The notes: generated by a model from the sequence alone, not told the origin. 64,000 bases of DNA from Vespa crabro (GCF_910589235.1 NC_060969.1:515001-579000); one strand, 5' to 3'; numbered from the stretch's first letter, positions 25,851 through 38,979 are shown. Numbers and translations are program-made.

Positions 25851-26160
25851 TAAATTACATCGTTTTCTTTATTGTGACTAGATATATATGCGTATATATA
25901 ACAGAAACTTTTTTTTTCAATGGATTGCATATTAATACGTGTGACTTTGTTCGAAACTTTTTGTTTTCTGTTTCTTTTTTTTTCTTTTTTTTTTTTGTTA
26001 AATGAGTGAAAGAATGAACAAAAGAAACAAAAAACAATCGTTCAAGCCCACGCTGCATTACTAATTTGTGTTCTTATCATGGCGCCACTTTGGCGGGATT
26101 TTTGAATTTACTCTCCTAGCCTAAGACTTCCTGCTTTATCGGCACTAGTATGTTTGACAC
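25571..26160. promoter_or_regulatory. Shared LITAF / Vha36 divergent promoter elements
   Basis: Between the two head-to-head genes lie a CACGTG E-box (25571-25576), a second near-palindrome (ACACGTGA, about 25646), a YY1/Pho-like AAGATGGCG (about 25801) and an E2F-like TTTGGCGGGA (about 26090-26099). Both products act in acidic endolysosomal compartments. CACGTG is the core of MITF/TFEB sites that control V-ATPase and lysosomal genes in animals. Co-regulation is therefore plausible but inferred. Confidence 0.4.
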
Positions 26161-26837
26161 AGAACAAACGTTTCATTTTATTTTTATCTAATTTTCGTGT
26201 TCTGCTTGAATATATAAAGAAAAAGGAATCAAATAGTTATTCGAATAAAATAATTATTTACTTGCATTGTTGGAAATCGTTCAAATAAAAAAACAACAGA
26301 AGAACAATAACATTTTCTAAAATATCGAAATCGCTAAAATATTGAATCGCTTGATATAAAATTAATATACGAAATATATTGAAAGCTTTATTAAATTTCA
26401 TTAGATATATAAAGAGGTGATATCGTAATCATATTTTTCTTTTCTTTTCTTTTTAATTTTGAATTATTTTATTTTCTTTGATTAATACCAACTTCATCGT
26501 CCACCAATCACGAAGAATATTTTGCATTATTCTCAGGGCTGTATCTCAGAGACAACCCTGATATATCGTAGTTTTCTTATACATCAAAAAATTGCATTAT
26601 CAGAAAAATAAACTTGAATCGATTGAAATAATACATTACCAGTTCTTGTATCATATTTATTGTTAACTTCATTTCTAATTTGGAAAATTGTCTGTGTAAT
26701 TTTTATAGGAAATATAAGTTTTGGAACGTAAGAGAATTAAAAGTCACGCGATAACTTGATTAGAATGTCTAGGAACTTCCGTTTTCGCTAGTCAGCTGAT
26801 CAATCCTATTCCTGTCTGCTTGATTGTAATCGAAAAT

Positions 26838-28161
26838 ATGTCTGGAAAAGAAAAACTTCCAATTTTCCCCTCTCGGGGGTAAGTATATTATGGAATAAAT
26901 TTTATTATCATTATAGAAAAATTGTCTATTTAAAAACGATCATTTCTATATTGTACTTGTTATAATTTTCTTCTATAATGAGAAATTTTTCTGTCACTTA
27001 TAAAATGGGTGTAACCCTATTTCAAAATACATTACGCTTTTTAATCTTTAAAAATAAATTTTGAACAAAACGATCTTCCATATTATTAATTTTGTGATAG
27101 TCTTTTCTTTACAAGTAATTTTACAAGAATGTCAATTTTTTTTTATATATAACCATAATATATTATATTACAATTGACAGTCGCAAAATAAACATTCGTT
27201 AGTATTAACATTCGTTAATTTTGTTAAAATAATAACAACAATGTGATTTAATAAATACATTATTGTATCTATTCAAGTGCACAGATGTTAATGAAATCAC
27301 GTCTACAAGGTGCACAAAAAGGCCATGGATTACTCAAGAAAAAGGCTGACGCGTTGCAGATGCGTTTTAGAATGATTCTAGGAAAAATTATAGAGGTAAA
27401 ATGAAATTAAATTATATAATGTATATATTGTACTATATAAAATTATACTATGTACATATTTCATATTATAATATATATTCTATTGCTTTTTTCTAGACAA
27501 AAACTCTTATGGGAGAAGTAATGAAAGAAGCTGCCTTTTCTTTAGCCGAAGCAAAATTTGCTACTGGTGACTTTAATCAAGTTGTCCTACAAAATGTCAC
27601 TAAGGCACAAATTAAGATTCGTTCAAAGAAAGACAATGTCGCTGGTGTTAATCTTCCAGTATTTGAATCGTATCAAGATGGTAGCGATACTTATGAGTTA
27701 GCTGGATTGGCTAGAGGTGGACAACAATTAACGAAACTAAAGAAAAACTATCAGAAAGCAGTTAAATTATTGGTAGAATTGGCATCTCTACAAACAAGTT
27801 TTGTAACCCTAGATGAAGTTATTAAAATTACAAATCGTCGTGTAAATGCCATTGAACATGTTATCATTCCAAGAATCGAAAGAACTCTCGCATATATTAT
27901 ATCTGAATTGGATGAACTCGAAAGAGAAGAGTTCTATCGTTTAAAGAAAATTCAAGATAAGAAGAAAATAGCAAAATCGAAGGTATACAAAATTTCTACA
28001 AAATATAAATAACACGTATACATCCAAGAAAATTATTTATATGACTTTTATAATAAATCTCTTTTCAGTCCGAGGCAGCAAGAGCAAATATGATTGCTGC
28101 TGGTAAAGAATCAGAAGCAGCGAATATGTTGGACGAAGGTGACGAGGATTTACTCTTTTAA
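26838..28161 (+). CDS. Vha36: V-type proton ATPase subunit D
   Basis: This is the central rotor-stalk subunit of the V1 sector of the vacuolar H+-ATPase. It couples ATP hydrolysis to proton pumping in endolysosomes and plasma membranes. It has 245 aa, the usual length for the family, from four exons: 26838-26878, 27278-27395, 27497-27982 and 28069-28161. The first donor is GTAAGT in phase 2, and the next exon starts with T after TTCAAG; the later introns are phase 0. The N-terminus MSGKEKLPIFPSRG and the block LMKSRLQGAQKGHGLLKKK are diagnostic. Long coiled-coil helices occupy both ends, with a globular middle (YELAGLARGGQQL). The end is acidic (DEGDEDLLF). The gene is divergent from LITAF, and the N-acetyltransferase follows about 1.1 kb downstream on the same strand. 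AATAAA at 28611-28616 is a plausible poly(A) signal. Confidence 0.97.
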
Positions 28162-29235
28162 ATTATGTACAGAGTACGTTCGTACATATTTTATTATTAA
28201 AAATAATCCATGAAAATAAGTAGAAATATCAGAAAGAGCAAACCTTCGAAATGACACGAAGTGCGATTTCGTAGTTCATTCTTGGTCAATAAGTTGCAAC
28301 TCTAAAGAGACACAATTTCATTTAATGAAATCTAGAGAAGATAAACGTTAACAATACCATCTCCTTGTTCATAGACCCATGCTAATATTTTAAAAATATA
28401 TTTATACAGTAAATCTGTATTATGATTGATATGAATGTTATTAATATTTTTTGATTATATATCTAAAAAATCACTTGTACAGAATTTATTATTGTATAAT
28501 TTGAAATTATTTTAGCAAGATCTAGTATTGTATATCTATCGCTACGTCAGCTTCTACTAGTATCTGTATTTCTTTTTTTTTTTTTAAATATTCCAAATAC
28601 TGTTATTGTTAATAAAGTTGATAAGATATAAAAGTAAATGTAGTTTGTGCATAATTTCAAAATGAGAAGAATGTCCAATTTGATAGTTTCTTCGTCAAAT
28701 ATTCGGTAATATTTTATCATCAATAAAAAATTACATGTCAATACTATTTACCATCGCTAACGTTTATTACATTATATTCTTCCAACCCTCCTACGACCTC
28801 TTTAAATTCCATTAATTACAACGAGTACTAAAGATAATTTAGCACCCTTATTAACCTTAATTAATTCTTCGATAAAAAGACGAATACAAATTTATTTATT
28901 AATAAATCGTTAAGCGAAAAGCATGCGCATGAACATGATTTTAGATAGCTGTGAATTAATATCCTTTAAACTGTATAGAAAAAAAAAAAGAAAAGAAAAA
29001 AGGAAAAGTTAAATTATCGATTTTCCCTCTTGTAGAGAATTTGACCCTTTGGTAATAAAGACGTCATTGCCTAGCTATTGTTTAATAATAATCGTAGGGA
29101 AGTGAACTTTCTTGAACTGGGTCAATCAATATATGAACCTCTCTTTTTCTTTCTCTCTCTTTCTCTCTCTCTCTCTCTCCTCATACGATACAACCCTCTT
29201 TAGTTACGGAGATGCGCGTGTGAAAATTCCTTTCA
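28162..29235. other. Vha36 3' UTR and short intergenic spacer
   Basis: The left part is probably Vha36 3' UTR up to AATAAA at 28611-28616 or 28718-28723. The remainder is AT-rich with an A/G-interrupted homopolymer (28980-29005). A TC-rich tract (29142-29180) precedes an acceptor-like CTTTCAG (to 29236), where the N-acetyltransferase coding exon may begin. Confidence 0.4.
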
Positions 29236-29270
29236 GTGCGCGTAAAATTTGTTCTCCGCCCAGCTCAAAG

Positions 29271-30617
29271 ATGTCTGATAATTTAACAATTGCTGAGATT
29301 CCAGAGGATCGTTTCGCCGATGCAATTGATCATTTGAAATGGAACTTCTTCGCGGATGAACCATTGAATCATGCTATTGGATTATGCAAAAAAGGAGAAT
29401 CTCATTTCGAACTTGAGAGACATTGTCTATTGACTTTGAAGCAGGGATACTCCAGAATGCTAGTGACCGAAAATGGAACTGTAAGTTTATTCTCTATGAC
29501 GATTGACTACACTCGAAGCAAATCATTCTATTCCGTACGTTTGAATGCTCCTATCCTTTCCCGCGGTTTTTTTTTTTTTTCTTTTAATTACCCCTTCTAA
29601 ATTTTAACAGAAATATTTCTTTCTCGATTGATTTACACGTTTGCGAAATTATTCGAAAGATTTTTCTTTAGAGATAAGATTGTCGAAAAGAAAATAAAGA
29701 AAAACATTTTTAATAACAGATAGCAGGTATGGCTCTAAATGGTGTCTTGAACGAAGAGGAAAGGGATGAAGCCAGTCGACGACTTGAGGAGATAGATGAC
29801 AAACAATTTAAAAAGATTTTCGGACAGCTCTATAAAGTTAACAAAAAGGTCAATCTATTTTGGAAATACAACGTGCAGGAATTATTCGAATGTCGTATTT
29901 TAAGCGTCGACGAAAATTTTCGCGGGAAAGGCTTGGCAAATGTCTTGATGTCGGATAGTCTTGAAGTTGCAAGGAAAGCTGGTTTCAAGGTAACAATTAA
30001 GATAACACATGCTTGAAATGTTTTATGAAAAATATAAAGCATTATGAATGTCAAATGGAATGAATTTTAAGTGCTTGTGTGTAAAAGCATGACTTGATGT
30101 CGTTAAGTGTTTATTTATAATTGAACTATTATTTTAAACGACCCGCGATTTGTCATTTACCACGTAATTAAAAACGACGATGATAATATATCGATATATA
30201 GACTTTTACTATGTTCATTTAGCACATATATATTTGTACGTGTGCCTCGACACAATATCTTTTATGAAGTACACAATTTTTTTTTTGTTTCAGCATGTAC
30301 TTCACTTAATATGCATGGGATGATTTTCATTTACAAAGGTGTAAATTACAAAATGCACTCTCATTGTTGTCTTTTTCTGGAAGGTATTCTCGTTGTATAT
30401 GATTTCAATGGGTATTTGAATTTCTTATCAAACGAATTATTTCTATTTACATTCGCAGGTATTTAAGGCCGATGCAACTGGTATGTATTCTCAAAAAGTT
30501 TGTTTAAAGCATGGCTTTCAAGTCGAAGCAGAGATTCCTTACACGGATCTTCCGGAGAACATCAGACCGGAACCACCTCATCAAGCAGTAAAACTGATGG
30601 TAAAACTGTTGCATTAG
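29271..30617 (+). CDS. Dopamine / arylalkylamine N-acetyltransferase-like GNAT enzyme
   Basis: A GNAT-fold acetyl-CoA-dependent N-acetyltransferase resembling insect dopamine N-acetyltransferase (Dat/aaNAT). That family acetylates dopamine, serotonin, octopamine and related amines for neurotransmitter inactivation and cuticle sclerotisation. It has 212 aa from exons 29271-29480, 29720-29989 and 30459-30617, all phase 0. The N-terminus MSDNLTIAEIPEDRF leads into FFADEPLN, the motif that carries the catalytic Glu in Dat-type enzymes. The acetyl-CoA loop is FRGKGLA (R-G-x-G-x-A type) at about residue 136. The exon 2-3 junction falls after it in AGFK/VFKADATG. The C-terminal helix and strand (SQKVCLKHGFQVEAE) fit the family. 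The frame stays open upstream of the chosen ATG, but that sequence is a TC repeat, so I start at MSDN. Substrate is inferred; insects have several aaNAT paralogues. Confidence 0.88.
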
Positions 30618-31419
30618 ACAGGTATATTATCCTATGTAAAGTATATGTATCGTTGTGACAATAACAGTTCTCTAATATACTTGTTGATGACGTAAAAAGA
30701 TGCATATATGTCTATACAATAATTAACTGTGGTAAAGCTGGAGCACGCATTTTGCTTAGAACGTATAAATCAATAATCCAAAAAATCATTTACTGGCCCT
30801 GGTCTATGTGTTCCAAGCAAAGTTATAAAAAATTCTGAGCTCAACAATTCTTATAACAACCATTGACGATCGTTTTTACATATTGTTGATTCAGGAAAGT
30901 TAAAAAAATTATTGATTCTAATTCTGCTTAACAAAGGGGTTGCGTATGTAAAATGTCTATATATATATATACATATATATATATAATAAAATATCTATAT
31001 ATGAATTCGTTAAATATTATAAGAGATTATATCATAATGATGTGTACATCACTAAAGACAATAGTCTGATGGAAAGTTATAATATATAAGCATGTAATGA
31101 AAAATTATTTGTTTTCTAATGGCAATATACGAAAACGAAAGAAACAATATATAACGTTTAACGTGTTTCAAAAAACAAACTTGCGTTTTCGTTGCAACCG
31201 TTGGTAAAGCACGAGACACAGAAAGTTTACATGATCTGTACATTTTATCTATCGAACAAAACGAAAAATTTAATGTACAGTAAGATATACGAATATAAAT
31301 ACGAATTACAAGATGACGGGTCCATTCGCAAATAATTATACAAATTATGAGAAATAGTATTTTTGTCGGTGTCACGTGTTATGAGAAATGTATACGTTAT
31401 TTTGTAAGAATATCCGCCA

Positions 31420-31425
31420 AATAAA
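31420..31425 (+). terminator. Candidate poly(A) signal of the N-acetyltransferase gene
   Basis: AATAAA about 800 bases after the stop codon. A closer AATAAA occurs near 30983 in a TA-rich tract. The next gene runs in from the opposite side, with TTTATT (minus-strand AATAAA) near 31529, so the two 3' ends almost meet. Confidence 0.35.
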
Positions 31426-31681
31426 GTTTATAATAATTTATATCGTATAATGTATCTTTAGAATAAACTTTTTATTTCATTCTACATAACATATGGGTGA
31501 CTTTAAGCAAAAAACTGAAAATTATAATGTTTATTTTAATTTAAATAATAATTACATTTTTACAAAATGTAAATTAATTACAGTTGATAAAGCATATAGC
31601 TACATATACCAATAGTACATATTTCATTTACATAGCTGTGAATCATATAATTGAATAATTTTGATCTGTTTTGAATCACAT

Positions 31682-32930
31682 TTAAAAATTAACTTGTGGT
31701 CTAAAGTGCTGTTGTAACTTGTTTGCTTTCAAATTTAATTTTAAAGTATATTTAGCTTGTATTCTTTGCATAAATTTAATATCTCTAGCTTTTTTAACAG
31801 CTATTTCCTTCTTTGTATCGATCCATCCTAAAGCTTTATATTGTGATATTATATTACGTAATTTATCGTTTTTAGATATAGCAACGGTTCTATTTGGATT
31901 TAGACTTTGTTTATAATATCTCATTAAAGATCGATGACCAATCACATTACCAGATGGTAAAACTAGTTGATAATCAGTATCATCTAGTTCAGGTATTTCA
32001 ACTTCTGCATCTGGATCTGATGTTTCTACATCAGGATAACTAGAAGAGTAGTCATAAAACTGTGCATATTCTACAAGCGCATCACCCTCATGCAACATTT
32101 TACAATGACCTTTGTCGATCATATGTGCCTTGACTGATTCGACGCTTTGAAATGCTTTTCCTGTTTAAACAATATTTATTTTAATACTTAATCAAATAAA
32201 ATAAATTTTATAATAATCAAATGAATGAGATACACTTACCGGAATCATTACACCAAATGCACATATAGTTAGCATATATTTTTTCTCCTAAATAAGTAAG
32301 CAAACCTTTGATATCTATACAATATTCTGGATCAGGTATAAAAAAGGAATGTGCCATTGTCATGTGTCTCAAGTTTCGTACTATGGATCGACTGTGATTT
32401 TTACAAAACAAACAATTGTTATTCTTGATAGGATTATCTGTATCTTCAATCCATTCATCAGAATCTACAGATTCAACATCAGAATCAATATCCATATCGT
32501 CTACAGTTCTTTGACTATGATTACCAGTTTCAGCTGTTTTAACAGTTGTAGCATTTGATATAGAAGATATTACAGAAGCTGATAAAGCTGAATCATCTAC
32601 CGTACTCTCATCTTCGGATCCAGAATAAGGTATATCTAATTTTAATAATTTCTCTCTATGTTTCTTAGATGATAAATGATTTACATATTGATTTTTGGTG
32701 CTGAATGTTTTACCACACACTCCACAATACATATTTTCTTCTAGTGACTTATCATTTTGGTTACGTTGGGCAATAACCCTTTTTTGAAAATCTTCTACCG
32801 TAACAGGGGGCAAATCTGCTACTTTTCTTTTTAAATTATATCTATGCCAATCGGATTTATAATGTTGTCTTTGGATCTCGAGATCTTTAAAAGCCACACG
32901 GCAGGTTATACATGTGAACGGCAAACTCAT
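31682..32930 (-). CDS. ZNF622 / Rei1-type zinc-finger protein (60S ribosome maturation)
   Basis: A homologue of human ZNF622 and yeast Rei1/Reh1, cytosolic factors for late 60S subunit maturation that act at the peptide exit tunnel and in recycling of nuclear export factors. It has 389 aa from two coding exons, 32930-32240 and 32160-31682, joined in phase 1 by a GTAAGT donor. The N-terminal finger is CITCRVAF with a downstream His pair (YKSDWH). Finger 2 is CGVCGKTF followed by NHLSSKKH, both of the U1-like type. Then comes an acidic, Ser/Asp-rich linker (about 105-165). Finger 3 is CLFCKNHS with MTMAH, and finger 4 is CIWC with KAHMIDKGH, split by the intron. The C-terminus holds the family motif LVLPSGNVIGHRSLMRYY and a basic tail. 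It is shorter than the human protein, as usual for insects, and lies tail to tail with the N-acetyltransferase gene. Confidence 0.93.
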
Positions 32931-34190
32931 GTTTTCTATTTCCTATATATACAAAAAATATAATTCAAAAATTGTTTAACTTAAATTATAACCTAGAATC
33001 TAAAGTTGAAATATAACTTGAATATTACGACAAACTTATACTATAACGTTTTTGCAATTTTATTAATTTTTTAAATATATTATACAAAATGGCAGAGAAG
33101 CATTATAAAATCTAAATTCTTTATACGTATCTGCGTAAGGCCAGTGAACATTACAAATACTAAGCTTTTTTGTGAGGGACAATATTTCAAGATATTTCAC
33201 AATTATATGAAAAGATGTATAATTACCGTCGCGTATGCAGTAGTTGCTTATCAATTAACACTGAAATTAGATAGAATAATATGCAAATCTTTTTTCCACT
33301 TCTCTTCTTAATTATATTCTATGGTATATTAACAATACCAACAACAAATTATTCATAAATTTCAACTCTTATGCAAATTTAATGTTCTTACGGCGACGAA
33401 TGTCGACTACAATATGCGTAGCGGCATCAGAGGAAGGCGCACAAGTATATCACTGTATATGTATCATAATACATATATTCTGTTATATATATATATATAT
33501 TATTTCTATATCGATAATCAGGGCCGTAACAAGTCGAACTTTAAGGCTGTTTTATATCAGCCAATAAGTTTACAAGGATTTACATAAAAAAATTCTCTTA
33601 GTTACACACGAGTCACAAGTCTTTAAGCAGTTAAAAACCTTAAAGAACAAATTTTAAGGATACTTTGCGAAATGTCCTTTTATCTCTATTAAAAAATTTT
33701 ATTGATTCTGCCATAATATTTTTCTTTCTATTTTAAGAAAGACAATTACGATAGGACGGTTAATGATAAAATTTCAAAAAGAATTAAAAAAAAAAAAAGG
33801 AATGAGAAAAGAAAAAAAAAAGAAAAGATACCTTTCGAAGAAAATAACGATGAATATCGATGCAATTGCGAAAGAAATAAAAAGGAAAGAAAAAGAAAAA
33901 CATATAAAGTTACGGAACCGGATAAGGAAAAATCGAAATCTCAAGAGTGTTTCTTAAATCCTATTGGATAAAAGAAGAAAGAGAGAGAGAGAGAGAAAGA
34001 GAGAAAGGGAAAATAATCGAAGAATCGGAACAATACGAAATGCCAATACCAAAAAAAAACTAAAAAAAAACTAAGGAGAAGGCCAATGGCGGAACAACGA
34101 AACGAGCATGGCTGTTGTTGAGTGGGTGTGTGAGATAGAGTGGGGAAAGGAGAGTTAAATGGTATATCGCCAGGGGGTGTCAAGGGTCGA
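32931..34190. other. Upstream region of the ZNF622-like gene; AT-rich spacer
   Basis: A GC-richer stretch at about 33390-33440 (ACGGCGACGAATGTCG) may mark the promoter side of the ZNF622-like gene. The 23 bases around 33552-33575 match the end of the MITE family (ATCAGCCAATAAGT), but no inverted partner is evident. A/G-interrupted homopolymers and a GA tract (33975-34010) follow. No ORF looks like a protein. Confidence 0.4.
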
Positions 34191-34199
34191 GCGACGGTC

Positions 34200-34914
34200 C
34201 TGGAATTGCTCGAAGCTCGCAGTTGTATTCAGGCAGTAGTCGCCTAGTAAGTCGGAGCGTTTTTTTTCAAAGGAACACGTTGCAAAGGAATATACAAGAG
34301 AAGGAACGCGATATATAATATAATAGATAAAGAAGAAAGATAGCGTGAATCTCAGCGTGTTTATAAGCGTTAGAGAATTACGAAGAGGTTACCATCCACC
34401 GAAAGAGAAAGAGAAGAGAGAGAGAGAAAGAGTGGGAGAGAGAGAGAAAGAGAGAAAGAAAGAAAGAGAGAGATAAAGATAGAGAAAAAAGAGAGAGAGA
34501 GAGAGAAAGAAAGATAGAAAGAACTTATTCGAGCTGCATAAAAATTTGCGTTTCTCGTGGCAAATAAAAATCCGATATAAGTTTTTCGTAGTAAAAGTTA
34601 TCTAGAAAGGAGTCACGGTGATAGTGAGCAACACGCCCTGATCGGATACGAGCGACGAGTGCTCGTTGAGAGTATATAAAAAAAAAAGAAGTTGAGAAAG
34701 AGGAGAACGACGACATTCTTGCGACGGTTCACGATCGTTGAGGAAGAAAGAAGTACTAACATTCTACGAGACATAACGACGAAGCTGGTGTACCCTTCGT
34801 TAGGGCAATCCATCTGTCTCGACGCTCAACGTCGCTGCGACTCATATTTTCACGCTAGAAGGCGGCCGTCCAGCAGGGCGATACCATTTTATATGACTTT
34901 TCTTCGACGACAAG
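34200..34914 (+). other. Candidate first exon with strong donor, gene unknown
   Basis: A GC-richer stretch follows the spacer, contains a GA repeat (34400-34515) and ends in AAG then GTAAGG at 34915. The last ATG before the donor (34893) opens a frame of seven codons, MTFLRRQ, that crosses the donor in phase 1. The same phase occurs at the donors at 42483 and 43206 and at the acceptor at 45180. Composition, length and donor quality suggest a 5' UTR-rich first exon of a rightward gene, but which gene it belongs to is unknown. Confidence 0.35.
34400..34515. repeat. (GA)n interrupted microsatellite
   Basis: About 115 bases of GA/GAAA/GATA units inside the candidate first exon. Confidence 0.85.
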
Positions 34915-36510
34915 GTAAGGATCTTCTTTTTTTATTTATTTATTTAATTATTTATTCGTTTGTTATTTTCTTTACGCGAGATATTGGAGAAAGGCACGCA
35001 CACGCACACACACCGTTTTTCTCCTTATCGAGTTTTCCCTTCCCCTTTATCCCCACCAATCCTCCCGCTCTCTAACCTTCTCGCCTATCTCTCTCTCTTT
35101 CTCTTTCTCTCTCTTTCTTTCTCCCGTCCTCTCGTCGAATGCTAATTTTAGCGATCAGCCATTTTGGAGACGAGAACGTGCACCGATTTGCGAGACTCTC
35201 GCCTTTACGCGGAAATCGATGTTGCTTTTCTCATTCTTTATCTTTTTAAAAGTACTCTTCCCCCCCCCCTCTCTCTCTCTCTCTCTCCTAACGCTCATCA
35301 TCGTTCATTCTCGTGCTCTATTTCCCTGTATCTCTCTTTCTATCACACACTAGTTAATCGCTTCTTCCTCTTCGTATATCAAAGATTTCTTCTCCTTCCT
35401 CTTTCGTTCTCCTTCTTCTTATTCTTCTTCTTTTTTTTAATCTTCTTCGTCTTCTTACGTACTCACTTACTTACGTATAATAAGAAAAGATCATCGACGA
35501 GATCCGCTTTCGACTTTTGACGTAACACCTCTATATTTTTCTCATCGTCTCACGGTATATACATGCGTATGTATATACCCTACATATATATTTCCTACCG
35601 GAAACATCCGCCTCATGCTTTTATAACCATGTATTTTATCAACGATCATTCCATTATAATAAAAATGACGAATATTATCTTGATAAACGTTATCATCGTA
35701 TTAAGTTTTAGTTTTCGTTCGCTATATACTAATATTCAGTATCATCTTTGAAATCAACGTTAATATCTATTATTTAAGGCACAATGAAGAAACGGTAAAT
35801 AATTTTGAGGTTACAAAAATTATATTTATGAATTTATCAAAGATCCTATAGGTTTTTTTTTTCTTTTTTTATATTACGTACATCGCTTTCTTTTTTGTCC
35901 CTCTCTATTTCTATCTCTATCTCCATCTATATCTCTATATATCTCTTATTATTATTTTTTTTTTTATATATATAAAATATTTTGTTTCGTTAGAGGTTAG
36001 AAAGTATCGATTGTATTCCAATCAAAAGTCCAAACCAACGATTATTATCGAACGTGATACGATACGATGATGAGAGAAAGATGTCGAATCACGAACACAA
36101 CAATCATAATTAGCAGTTTGTATAACCAAAGAAATTGCTTCGTCATTTTTATTACGGAACAAGGAAAACCAAATCCGTAACGTGACCTAATGGCGATCCA
36201 TTCCGAAGCCATTATTGGCGAAGATTAAAAATACTACTATTTTAAATTCATTCTTGTGAAAGGCTTAAAAAGCATATCATTAAATTTTCATTATTTTTAT
36301 CGATGCACGACGTTGTATTTAAGTATTTACATATATATTACCTTTAGTATGTATATAAATTATATACTATTATTTTTGTCAATTTTTCTAATTCCATGGA
36401 GAAAGAGAAATGTTTACAGAACGAAGGTCATTTTGTCAGTATATTCAGTAAATTTAGTATTTATTAGTTATCGTTTCGAAGCCAGACATAATTACATTTT
36501 GAATACATAA

Positions 36511-36813
36511 TCGATAAGACAAAAGCGTTGTTAATAAAAATTTTTCATTTTGAGAAATCATCGACATCGTTCTATCGGTAAATATATTAAATCATTGTAA
36601 ATTATTTCAATTTAAATTTGAGAACAAAACAAACGTTGTATACGAATTTTTATAGATAGGTGTATCTACGTTTGATTATCATCGATTCAAGGTCTCATAT
36701 AATCATATTTTTTTCCTCGGTTTTTTTTTTGTATATATGTTATCGATAAGAAAATGACGATGTTAATAAATATTCAATTTTCCACTTTAATTGATGCCAC
36801 TCTATCGGTAAAT
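36511..36813. repeat. Two-copy dispersed duplication, about 70 bp each
   Basis: The segments 36511-36583 and 36743-36813 share the order TCGATAAGA, GTTAATAAA, CATTTT/CAATTTTCCA and the exact end CTATCGGTAAAT. They are separated by about 160 bases of unique AT-rich sequence. Confidence 0.55.
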
Positions 36814-37897
36814 TTGAAAACATTGAAATTGTTTAGAAGTGACCTAACTTTGAAATTTAATTTGAAATTCGAAAATACTCATAAACGTATTAAAGCGTTT
36901 CTATCTCTCGAACACCTGCTATAATCTCTTCAGATTTCATTAAAATCTTTCGAATTTGATCGTAGTACGTTTCTAACTTATTTTAACATAACTCGTTCTT
37001 GTTCTCGTACGCGTTCGATTGAGATTGTACAAATATTATTTGTACAATATAATATATACAAAGCTGTTTGATATTGAGTCTGTTGTATTTGTTTACTCTG
37101 AATAATAATTTCTCTATATCGTACGGTTCCAATATAAATTAACGGTAATACGTAATTTAACATTTTCAAATACATTGTAATATATTATCTAATTGTTATT
37201 ATATATATATATATATATGCAAACATGCAATTCCCATGTTTTCAATAAGGTTAGAATTTTTTTAATCTTACAATTACATAAATAGCTAGAGAGAGTTATT
37301 CACCCGAGAATATGTAAACTCACTTTCAATATTTAAGTATATACATCGTATACATTATTAAGTACATAGGGATGCATGTACAACGAAATTCTCTTGAAGG
37401 AAATTAGAAAGGAAATGTTTCTGCATCTTCGTACGTATAATAATTTCGAAATAACTTTACGAATCCATACGAATACGATGAGAACACGTTACAAAGTCAC
37501 ATGTGTAGAAATATGAAAACAGTCGAATTGGAAAGTTTGGCCGGTAAACCATTCTCGTTATATCGTTCCAATGCAAATACACTTACATTAGGTGAACATC
37601 CCTATACTCAGTGTGCTTGTGGTTACAGAGAAGAGAGTTATGCATATGAGTAATGGTACTTATTTCTGGAACTACGCTTATGCTATAATAACGCTATACC
37701 AAAAGATGAGGAGAATATTTTAACAGAGTATCCTATTTTAATCAATCCAATATGAATTTAAATATCGTTCAAAATTCAAGTTGAAATTTTTTCTATTATA
37801 TCGTGATTATTTTGATATTATATTTTTTTCTATTTTCAATACTTCTTATATTCAAACTTATCTATATATAAATATTTAAATTATATACAATATATAT

Positions 37898-37933
37898 TAT
37901 ATTAAATATATATAATATATATAATATATATAA

Positions 37934-37985
<52 letters not shown>
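37898..37985. repeat. (TA)n microsatellite
   Basis: About 85 bases, mostly pure TA, preceded by AATATATAT variants. Confidence 0.9.
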
Positions 37986-37989
<4 letters not shown>

Positions 37990-38020
37990 GTGTCCAAGTA
38001 AATTATCAGTAAAAAGACAA

Positions 38021-38200
38021 TAACAACTCCAACATAACGCAATTCAAATACTGGAAGGTCAGATAACAGGAAAGATCTATAGATTATTAACAGTAGTTCA
38101 AAGGAAAAAAAAATTTATATATAATAACAGTTTCAACATTAGTTAAGCCAAATATCGGAAGGTCAATTAACAAGAAAGATCTACAAATTGAATTTAATAA
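38021..38200. repeat. Two-copy tandem repeat, period about 104 bp
   Basis: Copies start at 38021 (TAACAACTCCAACAT) and 38125 (TAACAGTTTCAACAT). Both continue with GGAAGGTCA, TAACA(G/A)GAAAGATCTA and a following AT-rich stretch. Identity within the shared blocks is high. Confidence 0.65.
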
Positions 38201-38977
38201 ACATCATAGAATATTCACTCGAAATCATAAACATGTAATTTACCTGAATCCGAACATATTTTTATCATTGTCAATGTAATTTCAATATTAACGTTAACCT
38301 CTAACGATTTAAATAGAATAGCGCTATATATGTATGTCTAATCTTCGAGAAACATTATTACTATTAATGCAATCTATAATTAAATGAAGAATTGCTTTCT
38401 ATTACGATTCCTTTAGAAAAGGGAAATCTCGATATGTCTAAAAACTCAATCAAACTATGTAACGTTCCTAATATGATAAAAGACTAGAACGAGCTGACAA
38501 AACAGCTATATATGTGTATATGAACTTTCACTCCCCGACTCGGATTATTTTTTCTTTTCATTTTTTCTCCTTCCCTTTCTCTCTCTTTCTCTCTTTCTTT
38601 CTCTTTCTTTCTTTTCTTTTTCTCTTTTCATTATCTGTAACATAAGATGGCCTGCTTTGACCCTTAAGTTTGCGTAGAGACCATTGATAGCGATGCAAAA
38701 TAATATTCTTCGATCGATACGGCAGTGATTCTCAAACGAGACTTTCGAAGAAGAAACTTTACAAAAGAAAAAGAAAAAAGAAAATAAAGAAATCAAGTTT
38801 CGCTTCAAGCTAATTTCATTACGAACATGAAAATATGGAAAAACTTCGACTATAAAATGAACGATCTTCTTATATGAAACATTTATAAAAGAATACGATC
38901 AATTTGGTTTATTATATAATATAAGCATGTAAATTAATTAATATCTAGTTTCGGGTTAAGTTCACTGATGAAAATAA

Positions 38978-38979
38978 GG

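Noticed and set aside
29112..29270. N-terminal extension of the N-acetyltransferase
   Set aside because: The upstream open frame lacks an ATG start and crosses a TC repeat and an acceptor-like site; MSDN is the natural start.
33552..33575. Solo match to the MITE end (ATCAGCCAATAAGT)
   Set aside because: No inverted partner within several hundred bases; too short to call an element.
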